Below, piece by piece: positions 1-5,780 of a stretch of DNA of 5,780 nt. The stretch is taken from the NCBI GenBank assembly GCA_004356415.1, contig SMWN01000028.1, positions 1 through 5,780 on the forward strand, written 5' to 3'. The translations under genes and the position numbers were made by a program. The notes under the pieces were generated by a model. The model was not told the DNA's origin. It saw nothing but the letters and a program-made list of their open reading frames with translations, and searched no databases. This stretch comes from Gammaproteobacteria bacterium. GTDB taxonomy: Bacteria; Pseudomonadota; Gammaproteobacteria; Eutrophobiales; Eutrophobiaceae. Within the stretch, counting starts at the first letter, position 1. Every line of letters begins with the position of its first letter.

Positions 1-42
1 ACTCTGGTTAAATTCACTCTGGTAGACATCAGCTTAAGAAAA

Positions 43-645
43 TTAACAAATAGGTTTGCCCCATTCTCCATCAAAAAATTGTTCGGCAAGCGGGTTCCTT
101 CGACGCTCCAAAAATTCTCGTTCCATCATTTCCTCTGTAATTTCATCCTCTGGTAATTGATAGCCCACAGCCATTATTGCCATTGATGTAAACTGATCGG
201 GAATCGAAAATAACTCTGCCGTTTTTTCAGCGCTAAATCCTCCCATTTGGTGCACCATCAAATCCAGAGAAGTTGCTTGTAAACACAAGCTCATACTTGC
301 AGCACCAGTGTCATATTGAGACCAACGGTTAGGTTTTTTATTGTTACTGAACATTGTGTTAGCCAGGGCAAGAATTAACACAGGGGCATTGGCAGCCCAG
401 GATTGGTTTCCTTCTACCAAACACGAAAATGCCTTTCCCCAGGCAACCTCATTACTGGTCTTGTCACAAACAATGTATCGCCATGGTTCGTCACCAAAAC
501 AGGATGGCGCCCACCTTGCTGCTTCTAGAAGAGAAATGATATCTTTATTTGCTACCGACCGTTTTTCATCGTAGGCCCTGCCACTCCAACGATTGGCAAT
601 GAATTCATTGATCTGTTCCTGTGTTTCTACGTTCTTTCTAAACAT
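43..645 (-). CDS. Nitroreductase-family FMN-dependent oxidoreductase
   Basis: A 200-residue protein of the nitroreductase fold: soluble, usually homodimeric, FMN-dependent enzymes that use NAD(P)H to reduce nitro compounds, quinones or other acceptors. The sequence shows the N-terminal Arg-x-Ser-x-Arg type motif (R19, S21, R23) expected to hold the FMN phosphate. It is followed by the AARWAPSCFGDEPWRY block (about residues 42-57), an HQMGGF segment (132-137) and the late AVGY motif (159-162). The C-terminus ends in a DGEWGKP-type segment common in this subgroup. The length is typical, so the gene looks intact. An upstream in-frame ATG at 684 would add 13 residues, but I chose the ATG at 645 because GGAGG lies 8 bases before it. 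The 684 start would also lie inside an inverted-repeat end. The gene is divergent from the MoxR operon. The true substrate cannot be told from sequence. Confidence 0.9.
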   Translation of the reverse strand: MFRKNVETQEQINEFIANRWSGRAYDEKRSVANKDIISLLEAARWAPSCFGDEPWRYIVCDKTSNEVAWGKAFSCLVEGNQSWAANAPVLILALANTMFSNNKKPNRWSQYDTGAASMSLCLQATSLDLMVHQMGGFSAEKTAELFSIPDQFTSMAIMAVGYQLPEDEITEEMMEREFLERRRNPLAEQFFDGEWGKPIC

Positions 646-653
646 GCATTCAA

Positions 654-658
654 CCTCC
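654..658 (-). promoter_or_regulatory. Shine-Dalgarno site that decides the nitroreductase start
   Basis: On the minus strand GGAGG (658 down to 654) is followed by 8 bases and then the ATG at 645-643. This near-ideal ribosome binding site favours the internal start over the upstream ATG at 684, which has only an A/T-rich homopolymer-like run near it. Confidence 0.75.
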
Positions 659-672
659 ATCAGTTGTAATAC

Positions 673-703
673 AGGATACCTCAAAAAAAAGTAATTTTAT
701 CGT
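673..703 (+). repeat. Left terminal inverted repeat
   Basis: This 31-base left arm consists of a 10 bp outer block, an A-rich middle and a 9 bp inner block. Its inverted partner is at 1021-1050. It lies 28 bp upstream of the nitroreductase start codon, so it forms that gene's promoter region. Confidence 0.7.
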
Positions 704-758
704 CAAGCAGCACCGAGGTATCGTGACCGATTTTTACTCGACTTTATCTGGAAAACTT

Positions 759-798
759 GTACCCCAAGGGCTGTTTTCAGTACCCCCTTGAGGGGTAC
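759..798 (+). other. Strong hairpin with two mutually exclusive forms
   Basis: GTACCCCAAGGG (759-770) pairs with CCCTT (785-789) and GGGGTAC (792-798). This gives a 12 bp stem with a 2-base bulge (790-791) and a 14-base loop. The same right arm GGGGTAC can instead pair with the nearer GTACCCC at 780-786, giving a compact 7 bp hairpin with a 5-base loop. Both cannot form at once. No run of T follows, so it is not a standard intrinsic terminator. It lies inside the inverted-repeat-bounded element, about 310 bp upstream of the MoxR gene. Its role is unknown. Confidence 0.5.
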
Positions 799-874
799 AG
801 GCTTCGCGCTTCCTGACGTTTTCTCGGTCGCTGTTCCAGACGCGACTCTTCCTCCTATTTACATATAGTCGTAC

Positions 875-894
875 CGCTTACTTCCTTGTAAGCG
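875..894. other. Short perfect hairpin
   Basis: CGCTTAC (875-881) and GTAAGCG (888-894) form a perfect 7 bp stem around a 6-base loop. It is part of the structured core of the candidate element. It has no T tract and no obvious protein-site identity. Confidence 0.4.
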
Positions 895-917
895 TCCTGA
901 GTCGAGCCGGCGCCGTT

Positions 918-1016
918 ACCGTTAATAATTCATAGGGAATGGCACATTGTACCGTTAAATAATAGATAGAGAATGGCACATCGTGCCGTTGATAATTCAT
1001 AAGGAATGGCATATTA
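918..1016. repeat. Three imperfect ~33 bp tandem repeats carrying palindromes
   Basis: Units begin with (A/G)CCGTT at 918, 951 and 985 and are 33, 34 and about 32 bp long. Units 1 and 3 match at 27 of 31 positions without gaps, and all four differences are transitions. Unit 2 is more diverged in its middle. Each unit junction makes a small palindrome: AATGGCAC at 972-979 faces GTGCCGTT at 983-990 around a 3-base loop (8 pairs with one G-T). The equivalent at 938-956 has one mismatch. An extra GCCGTT at 912-917 may be the stub of an older copy. These could be clustered binding sites for a regulator or transposase, or simply decay of a repeat inside the mobile element. Confidence 0.7.
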
Positions 1017-1020
1017 AATC

Positions 1021-1050
1021 ACGATAAAAGTGTATTTTTAGAGGTATCCT
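1021..1050 (-). repeat. Right terminal inverted repeat
   Basis: This 30-base right arm is inverted relative to 673-703, with the outer 10 bp and inner 9 bp blocks perfectly conserved. It ends 56 bp before the MoxR start codon, so any promoter of the operon must lie in it or in the short stretch beyond it. Confidence 0.7.
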
Positions 1051-1095
1051 ATAGGGCATAATTGATTATATTGAGGTACTTGGGATTGCACTGTT

Positions 1096-1100
1096 GGGAG
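1096..1100 (+). promoter_or_regulatory. Shine-Dalgarno site of the MoxR ATPase gene
   Basis: GGGAG ends 6 bases before the ATG at 1107. It is the only recognisable ribosome binding site in the three-gene operon. The two downstream genes lack one. Confidence 0.65.
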
Positions 1101-1106
1101 CATTAA

Positions 1107-2039
1107 ATGACCGGGAAAGAAATTTATCAGAAACTATATGACAATATTGGCAATGTAATCAAAGGTCAATCGGGAGCAATACGTAAATTGCTCGCAGCAT
1201 TTTTTAGCGGTGGGCACGTATTATTGGAGGACGTGCCTGGCACAGGCAAAACGACGCTCGCAAAAGCCCTGGCAAGATCTATTGATATTCAATACCATCG
1301 GATTCAGTTTACCCCCGATCTTTTACCATCGGATATCCTCGGGGTCTCAATCTTTGATCCGGCAACACAGACCTTCAACTTTCATCAAGGACCTGTTTTT
1401 ACCAATATATTACTTGCCGATGAGATAAATCGGGCATCACCCCGTACACAATCTGCACTGCTTGAAGCAATGGCTGAGTCACAAGTCAGTATTGATGGCA
1501 ATATACTGCAGCTTAATAAGATGTTTTTTGTGATTGCTACACAAAACCCCATCGAATTTCATGGTACCTATCCACTGCCGGAAGCCCAGATGGATCGCTT
1601 TGCCATGCGATTCAAACTTGGCTTTGTTAGCACAGAAAGTGAAGTTATGATTCTTTCAGATCAAAACAAACAACATCCAATCGACACGCTTTTGCCCTGC
1701 ATAAACCATGAGGATGTATTGACATTAAAACAATCATTACATGAGATACGTATAAGCGATGAACTCAAGCGTTACATTGTAGATATCATTCGCGCAACCC
1801 GTAATATTAAAGGTGTACAACATGGTGCAAGTCCCCGTGCTTCGCTCGCCTTAATGAAGACAGCTCAGGCACTTGCTATATTTGATGGCAAAGAATTTGT
1901 CAGTCCTGATCATATTCAGGAACTTGCAACAACAGTCATTGCCCATCGTATTGTGCTTGATCCTGAAGCCCTGTTTTCAGGAGTTACGGCGGAAGATGTC
2001 GTCACCGAGACGCTCGGCAATACCCCAGTTCCGATCTAA
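1107..2039 (+). CDS. MoxR-family AAA+ ATPase
   Basis: A 310-residue cytoplasmic AAA+ ATPase of the MoxR family, of normal full length. These proteins are thought to act as chaperone-like remodellers that help mature or activate partner complexes, often together with neighbouring DUF58 or von Willebrand proteins. Visible motifs in order: Walker A in EDVPGTGKTT (41-50, Lys48), the family block TPDLLPSDILG (69-79), Walker B in LLADEINRA (102-110, D105/E106), and sensor 1 in ATQNP (144-148). GTYPLPEAQMDRF (153-165) follows with the likely arginine finger R164, and GASPRASLAL (240-249) carries the sensor 2 Arg R244. All catalytic residues are present. The start at 1107 has a good ribosome binding site (GGGAG). 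It is the first gene of the operon, with a 41 bp gap to the DUF58 gene. The substrate complex is not known from sequence. Confidence 0.95.
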   Translation: MTGKEIYQKLYDNIGNVIKGQSGAIRKLLAAFFSGGHVLLEDVPGTGKTTLAKALARSIDIQYHRIQFTPDLLPSDILGVSIFDPATQTFNFHQGPVFTNILLADEINRASPRTQSALLEAMAESQVSIDGNILQLNKMFFVIATQNPIEFHGTYPLPEAQMDRFAMRFKLGFVSTESEVMILSDQNKQHPIDTLLPCINHEDVLTLKQSLHEIRISDELKRYIVDIIRATRNIKGVQHGASPRASLALMKTAQALAIFDGKEFVSPDHIQELATTVIAHRIVLDPEALFSGVTAEDVVTETLGNTPVPI

Positions 2040-2080
2040 CTGCCTATACTATATACCTCTGACTTACTGTTTCTGAAAAC

Positions 2081-3433
2081 ATGATCAGAAAATTAATATT
2101 TCGTAGCTTTAGTATTATTCATCGACTCAGCCAATGGTCACGTAAAAAATTGACCTCAGCAGGAACTCTGGTATTTACGGGTATCATTTTCTCTGCTGTA
2201 TTCGGCATCGACACGCGTCAAACTCATTCATTTCTGATCTTTTCATTGCTTTTCTCATTATTGTTACTCTCATTCCTGTTCAGTTTATTTTTCAGAGGTC
2301 GTTTTTCAGTGCAACGTGATTTGCCAGAATATTGCACTGTAGGTAAAACAATGCAATATCGAGTGAAAATCAAAAATGAAAGCGACATTACACAAGAAGA
2401 TTTAAGCATTGTTGAAGAATTAGGCTGTGTGATGCCAGAATACTCTGAATTTTTACGTCATCTAAAGCTGGATAATAAAACCAATCGATTCGATCGGTAT
2501 ATTGGTTACCCACGATGGTTAAAACTGGTTCAGTTCAAAAGAGGCGCTTCTATAAAGATGACACCCATCAAGAGCATTCCCGCCAAAACAACGAGTAGCA
2601 CAGTCATCAAGCTTATACCCAAAAGACGGGGTTACATTCATTTCAAACGTTCCGTCCTGCTTAAGCCAGATCCTTTTGGCCTGAGCAATGCTTTTAAGAA
2701 TATTACACAAGCTAATACTGTTCTGGTGTTACCCAAAAGATACAAGGTGCCAACAATTTCATTACCTGGCATTCGCCGTTACCAACGAGGCGGCGTGCAC
2801 CATGCGGGTTCTGTTGGAGATTCACAGGAATTTATTTCTTTGCGTGATTACCGCCCCGGCGATCCAATCAAAAATATTCATTGGCGCAGTTTTGCCAAAC
2901 AATCGATACCTGTCATTAAGGAATACCAGGATGAATTTTTTGTGCGTATGGGAATGGTGCTGGACACATTTATTGAGAACAAAAACGAGTTGTTATTTGA
3001 AGAAGCTGTCTCTGTTACAGCGTCTTTAATAGAGTCGCCGAGTAATAATGACAGTCTTCTGGATCTGATGTTTATTGGAAATGAGGCCTACAAATTTACT
3101 TCCGACAGAGGTGTCAGTAATCTGAATCGAATGCTGGAAGTTCTAGCCTGCGTGAATGTCTGTCACGACAAATCATTCGAAAATCTATCTACCCTGGTTT
3201 TTAGAAATATTGATTCGTTAAGCGCACTGATGTGTATTTTCCTTGGCTGGGACCAGGCAAGACAGGAATTTGTAAAGAAAATACGTGCCCTTAACATTCC
3301 AGTACTCGTTGTTGTATTGGAGGAGTCATCCGAGATCAAACATGATGCCGGACCTATGGAAGATCAACCCCGACGATTCCATGTATTACATCAGAATAAA
3401 ATTGAAGATCAGCTACAAGACATCACTTTCTAA
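2081..3433 (+). CDS. Membrane-anchored DUF58 protein
   Basis: A 450-residue protein of the long DUF58 class. A basic N-terminus precedes two adjacent membrane spans (about 27-43 and 50-71). A beta-rich region with basic patches follows (to about 240), and then the DUF58 signature RDYRPGDPIKNIHWRS (255-270) with invariant-looking G260, D261, H267 and W268. The C-terminal part resembles a von Willebrand A-like fold, but where a metal-binding Asp-x-Ser-x-Ser would be expected it reads LDTF (D295-T296-F297), so metal binding there is doubtful. The hydrophobic IPVLVVVLEE strand (about 406-415) lies near the end. DUF58 proteins regularly sit beside MoxR ATPases, and physical partnership is inferred from that. 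No Shine-Dalgarno site precedes the ATG, only an A-rich stretch, so translation may depend on the upstream gene. The gene looks intact. Its biochemical role is unknown. Confidence 0.9.
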   Translation: MIRKLIFRSFSIIHRLSQWSRKKLTSAGTLVFTGIIFSAVFGIDTRQTHSFLIFSLLFSLLLLSFLFSLFFRGRFSVQRDLPEYCTVGKTMQYRVKIKNESDITQEDLSIVEELGCVMPEYSEFLRHLKLDNKTNRFDRYIGYPRWLKLVQFKRGASIKMTPIKSIPAKTTSSTVIKLIPKRRGYIHFKRSVLLKPDPFGLSNAFKNITQANTVLVLPKRYKVPTISLPGIRRYQRGGVHHAGSVGDSQEFISLRDYRPGDPIKNIHWRSFAKQSIPVIKEYQDEFFVRMGMVLDTFIENKNELLFEEAVSVTASLIESPSNNDSLLDLMFIGNEAYKFTSDRGVSNLNRMLEVLACVNVCHDKSFENLSTLVFRNIDSLSALMCIFLGWDQARQEFVKKIRALNIPVLVVVLEESSEIKHDAGPMEDQPRRFHVLHQNKIEDQLQDITF

Positions 3434-3448
3434 TGTTTATTCATACAA

Positions 3449-5434
3449 ATGAAAGATTATAAAGCCAGTGCACTTATCACCCTGGCTTTGCTCATGTGGG
3501 GATGGCAAAACAACGCTCTGTCCCCCGCAATCTCATTAGCGCTGCCACTATTGATTGCCCAATGGGTTCATTGGCGACTGGAAATTAGTGATATAAATTT
3601 TAATCGCATCGCAGATTTCACCAGCGTCCTTTTCTTTCTATTTATCGTAATTCAATTTTCAACAAAATCTGCACACGGTATCTTTGCAATACTAGCAGCT
3701 TTACCCTATTTGTTTTATCCGCTCATATTGGCTCAATATCTTGGCCAGGTAGAGAATATCCCCTTACACAGTTTATTCGTCAGTATGCGAAAAAAACCAA
3801 GCGACAAAGATGAAATAGAGCGGATCAATTTAAATTACCCGTATTTAATGGCCGTTATTATCTCCGCGAGCGCAGGCCTTAAACATGGTAGTTATTTTTA
3901 TATCTGTATTGCCGCGCTTGCAGCTCTTTCTCTATACTCTATTCGTTCGAGAAGAGTGAAAATTTACACGTGGATTACCTTGCTGGCATTATCAATTAGT
4001 ATGGGCTATGTCATTCAGAATGGATTAAAGATAGCCCAAAGCAAGTTTGAAATCATGGCCTCAACATTTATCGAGCAAATGATGTGGCGAAACCGGGACC
4101 CTGATAAAACAAGAATAGCATTTGGTTATATTGGAAAACTAAAATTATCAGACCAGATACATGTACGCGTTCAATCCAATGAGACTTTGATTGAACCGCT
4201 GCTATTGAGAGAAGCAAGCTATACTAGCTTTAAATTCGGCCTCTGGATCAATGATGACTCATGGTTTGAATCGGTTGATCCTACGACTGATAAGGAATGG
4301 ATATTTGATGAATCAAGTGCAACAGCAGGAAATACAAGACCAGAAAAATATACCATAAGCACCTATTTTAAGGGCGATAGGGGCGTTATTCCGCTGCCCC
4401 ATGGGACGTATAGAATTAATAATGTTCCTGCAACTGAAGCTGAGTTAAATCAGTTCGGTGCGGTAAATTTGGGAATGAAACCAGGTTGGGTTCGTTATGA
4501 TGCCTATTTCGATAATGAGATGCTAGGCGCAGCCCCAGGTGAAGCCGACTTAACCATACATAAAAATTACCAGTCCATATTGATGAAACTCGCAAATGAA
4601 CTAGATCTTTATTCAAAAACACCCAATGAAGTCATTCAAACCGTAGAACAATTTTTCAGGGAAAACTTCAGTTACTCTTTGGAACAATACCGTAGCATGA
4701 GAGGGAAAAATCGTTTGGAAGATTTTCTCTATCACCGTCGTGAGGGCCATTGCGAATATTTTGCAACAGCAACAACCCTTCTGTTACGTACTGTTGGTAT
4801 CCCCACCCGTTACACAGTAGGTTATTCGATACAGGAATATAGCTTACTCGAAAAACAATATATTGCACGTGCCAGAGATGCACACTCATGGACAATTGCT
4901 TATGTTGGTGATCAATGGATAGTTCTGGACAATACGCCCGCCGTGTGGGCACCGCTCGAATCTGCAGATGAAAACTGGTGGCAACCGATCGCCGACCTCT
5001 GGTCATGGCTGGGTTATTCAGTTTCAATCTGGAGAGACTACAGCAAAGACCAAAATAATTTCGCAATACAAATCATGCTCATTATAGTAATCATTTATTT
5101 CTTCTGGCGCTTGTTTACCGACTCTCGCTTTATAAAGATAAGACAAACTACAGCATTGCAAAAATCTAATATGAGCGTTCCTGGCTCGGATTCACCACTT
5201 TACAAACTGACTAATCTACTTGAAGAACGGGGTATAAAAAGACTTAACGAAGAAACTTTAAGTACATGGTTCTTACGACAGGAAAATAATTATCAACAGA
5301 GATCACTCCTGACATTACTTGACCTACATTACCGTTACAGATTTGATCCTGTTGGTTTAACAACTGGAGAGCTTGAGGAATTTGAAGATCATGTAGTCAG
5401 GCTATTAGATAGCCCATATCCTTCTCGGCAATGA
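3449..5434 (+). CDS. Inner-membrane protein with periplasmic transglutaminase-like domain (TgpA-like)
   Basis: A 661-residue protein with the layout of Pseudomonas TgpA. Roughly seven hydrophobic segments fill residues 8-42, 57-70, 76-98, 130-165 and 172-192. A large periplasmic part follows (about 193-535), then a single span at 538-556, then a cytoplasmic tail resembling DUF4129 (about 582-661). The transglutaminase/papain-like triad is complete: Cys435 in GHCEYFATA, His479 in RDAHSW and Asp494 in VLDNTP. Such domains can act as transglutaminases, proteases or amidases on envelope targets, and the substrate here is unknown. TgpA of P. aeruginosa is reported as essential. The N-terminal membrane part and the LLLREASY segment (251-258) do not look like the textbook DUF3488/TgpA sequences, suggesting a separate branch. 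The start at 3449 is the first in-frame ATG after the DUF58 stop (15 bp gap) and has no visible ribosome binding site. Confidence 0.92.
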   Translation: MKDYKASALITLALLMWGWQNNALSPAISLALPLLIAQWVHWRLEISDINFNRIADFTSVLFFLFIVIQFSTKSAHGIFAILAALPYLFYPLILAQYLGQVENIPLHSLFVSMRKKPSDKDEIERINLNYPYLMAVIISASAGLKHGSYFYICIAALAALSLYSIRSRRVKIYTWITLLALSISMGYVIQNGLKIAQSKFEIMASTFIEQMMWRNRDPDKTRIAFGYIGKLKLSDQIHVRVQSNETLIEPLLLREASYTSFKFGLWINDDSWFESVDPTTDKEWIFDESSATAGNTRPEKYTISTYFKGDRGVIPLPHGTYRINNVPATEAELNQFGAVNLGMKPGWVRYDAYFDNEMLGAAPGEADLTIHKNYQSILMKLANELDLYSKTPNEVIQTVEQFFRENFSYSLEQYRSMRGKNRLEDFLYHRREGHCEYFATATTLLLRTVGIPTRYTVGYSIQEYSLLEKQYIARARDAHSWTIAYVGDQWIVLDNTPAVWAPLESADENWWQPIADLWSWLGYSVSIWRDYSKDQNNFAIQIMLIIVIIYFFWRLFTDSRFIKIRQTTALQKSNMSVPGSDSPLYKLTNLLEERGIKRLNEETLSTWFLRQENNYQQRSLLTLLDLHYRYRFDPVGLTTGELEEFEDHVVRLLDSPYPSRQ

Positions 5435-5576
5435 GCCTTCTCGCATCGCCTTCGAAGTACAGGGTAGATAGATATTTTATTTCGTTGATGACTAGCGTTT
5501 TGAGGGTTATGATCATATCAATGAATTGATTTCTCTCTAAGCAGCGCCCGTTTTCCCTGCTTCCTGTATCCTGTTT

Positions 5577-5711
5577 TCAACTACCCCCTCTTTTCCCTTC
5601 CCCATATTGGGCATTAGCTGCAGCAACATCACCACCGTATTGTCTGAAATTTTTAATAATAGCATCAAAATATGCCTGGTTTTTAAAAGTCCCTGAGGTG
5701 ATGATGTACAT
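5577..5711 (-). CDS. Possible small protein of 44 residues, unrecognised
   Basis: A minus-strand frame from the ATG at 5711 to the TGA at 5579-5577. Its predicted product begins MYIITSGTFKNQAY and has a plausible protein-like composition: a mixed amphipathic middle (FDAIIKNFRQY), then GGDVAAANAQYGEGK, then a Gly-rich end. No Shine-Dalgarno site is visible. Its ATG directly follows the TGA of another minus-strand frame (TGA-ATG), as in coupled genes. I do not recognise the family. It may instead be a remnant of a larger gene or a chance frame. Confidence 0.3.
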   Translation of the reverse strand: MYIITSGTFKNQAYFDAIIKNFRQYGGDVAAANAQYGEGKRGGS

Positions 5712-5780
5712 TCAGTTCAAATATTGAAACACGCAATTCCTCTTAAAAAACCAAAAAATGTCATATCCCAGCTCAGGATA
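5712..5780 (-). CDS. Possible C-terminal end of a gene running in from the right edge
   Basis: The minus strand is open from the window edge to a TGA at 5714-5712. It encodes 22 residues with an aromatic-rich end (YPELGYDIFWFFKRNC...). It touches the small downstream frame as TGA-ATG. At this length an open frame is expected by chance, so this is only a hint of a gene beyond the window. Confidence 0.15.
   Translation of the reverse strand, partial: YPELGYDIFWFFKRNCVFQYLN

Larger units (their letters stand above)
673..1050. mobile_element. Candidate MITE-like element with ~30 bp terminal inverted repeats
   Basis: The two ends are inverted copies. AGGATACCTC at 673-682 matches GAGGTATCCT at 1041-1050 perfectly (10 bp), and TTTTATCGT at 695-703 matches ACGATAAAA at 1021-1029 perfectly (9 bp). 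The A-rich spacers between these blocks differ by one base in length, so about 25 of 31 positions agree. The enclosed 378 bp holds no convincing reading frame, is visibly more GC-rich in its core than the flanking genes, and contains hairpins and tandem repeats. This is the build of a miniature inverted-repeat transposable element, and it sits between two divergent genes, a usual landing place. I see no clear target-site duplication (the flanks are ..TAATAC and ATAGGG..). Mobility is therefore inferred. A folded-back regulatory region is the alternative. Confidence 0.5.
5435..5780. other. Operon 3' flank without a clear gene or terminator
   Basis: This 346 bp stretch follows the operon. Short inverted repeats exist (ATCAAT/ATTGAT at 5517-5530; AAGCAG/CTGCTT at 5539-5562), but they are weak and no T run follows them. 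I cannot point to an intrinsic terminator for the operon. A pyrimidine-rich plus strand (about 5546-5605) runs through it. The only coding hints are on the minus strand and are listed separately. Confidence 0.5.

Noticed and set aside
1..23. ACTCTGGT repeated at 1-8 and 16-23
   Set aside because: Two 8 bp copies at the window edge are too little to call a repeat array. More sequence to the left would be needed.
646..684. Upstream ATG at 684 as the nitroreductase start
   Set aside because: It would begin inside the inverted repeat and lacks a ribosome binding site, while the ATG at 645 has GGAGG at ideal spacing. The 13 extra residues do not look like part of the family.
701..706. TTGACG on the minus strand as a -35 box for the nitroreductase gene
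   Set aside because: No -10-like hexamer lies 16-18 bases downstream. The nearest candidate (TATCCT) is 22 bases away.
1057..1072. CATAAT (1057-1062) and TATATT (1067-1072) as -10 boxes for the MoxR operon
   Set aside because: Each is one base off consensus, but neither has a credible -35 at normal spacing in this AT-rich stretch. A promoter here is likely, but its position is not supported.
4668..5066. 132-codon minus-strand open frame inside the transglutaminase gene
   Set aside because: It is antisense to the catalytic domain, whose motifs and frame are unambiguous. Its product resembles no protein family I know.
5539..5562. AAGCAG/CTGCTT inverted repeat as operon terminator
   Set aside because: It has a six-pair stem with a 12-base loop and no T run after it.
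5539..5588. Possible degenerate second copy of the upstream element (CTGTTTTCA then TACCCCCT, as near 771-788)
   Set aside because: The shared words are short and the surrounding bases do not align. No inverted-repeat end could be placed around it.

Overview
The window is about 5.8 kb of fairly AT-rich bacterial DNA. It looks like a Gram-negative chromosome, most likely a gamma- or betaproteobacterium. That is inferred from the gene families (a MoxR ATPase, a DUF58 protein and a periplasmic transglutaminase in a row) and not from any marker gene. I cannot name a genus.

Layout, left to right. (1) A minus-strand nitroreductase-family flavoprotein gene, 43-645, read leftwards. (2) A gene-free region, 646-1106, that holds the most unusual structure of the window. 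Its outer ends are near-identical inverted copies of about 30 bp (673-703 and 1021-1050). Between them lie a visibly more GC-rich, hairpin-rich core and three imperfect tandem copies of a roughly 33 bp unit whose junctions form small palindromes. I read 673-1050 as a candidate short non-autonomous mobile element (MITE-like) of about 378 bp. (3) A plus-strand gene set, 1107-5434: MoxR-family AAA+ ATPase, membrane-anchored DUF58 protein, and a membrane protein with a periplasmic transglutaminase-like domain. The genes are separated by only 41 and 15 bp and are almost certainly one operon. (4) A 346 bp tail, 5435-5780, with no clear gene and no convincing terminator. On the minus strand it has a possible 44-codon reading frame directly preceded (TGA-ATG) by the end of another open frame that runs off the window.

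How the genes work together. MoxR/DUF58/transglutaminase is a recurring cluster, with the Pseudomonas aeruginosa tgpA locus as the best-known example. The family-level expectation is that the MoxR ATPase acts in the cytoplasm as a chaperone-like remodeller. The DUF58 protein would be its membrane-linked partner with a degenerate von Willebrand-like fold. The third protein would put a Cys-His-Asp transglutaminase/protease-fold domain in the periplasm for an envelope function. The substrates are unknown. The version here is minimal, with no BatA/BatB-type von Willebrand proteins next to it, and its transglutaminase protein appears to belong to a branch different from textbook TgpA. The divergent nitroreductase has no evident functional link to the operon.
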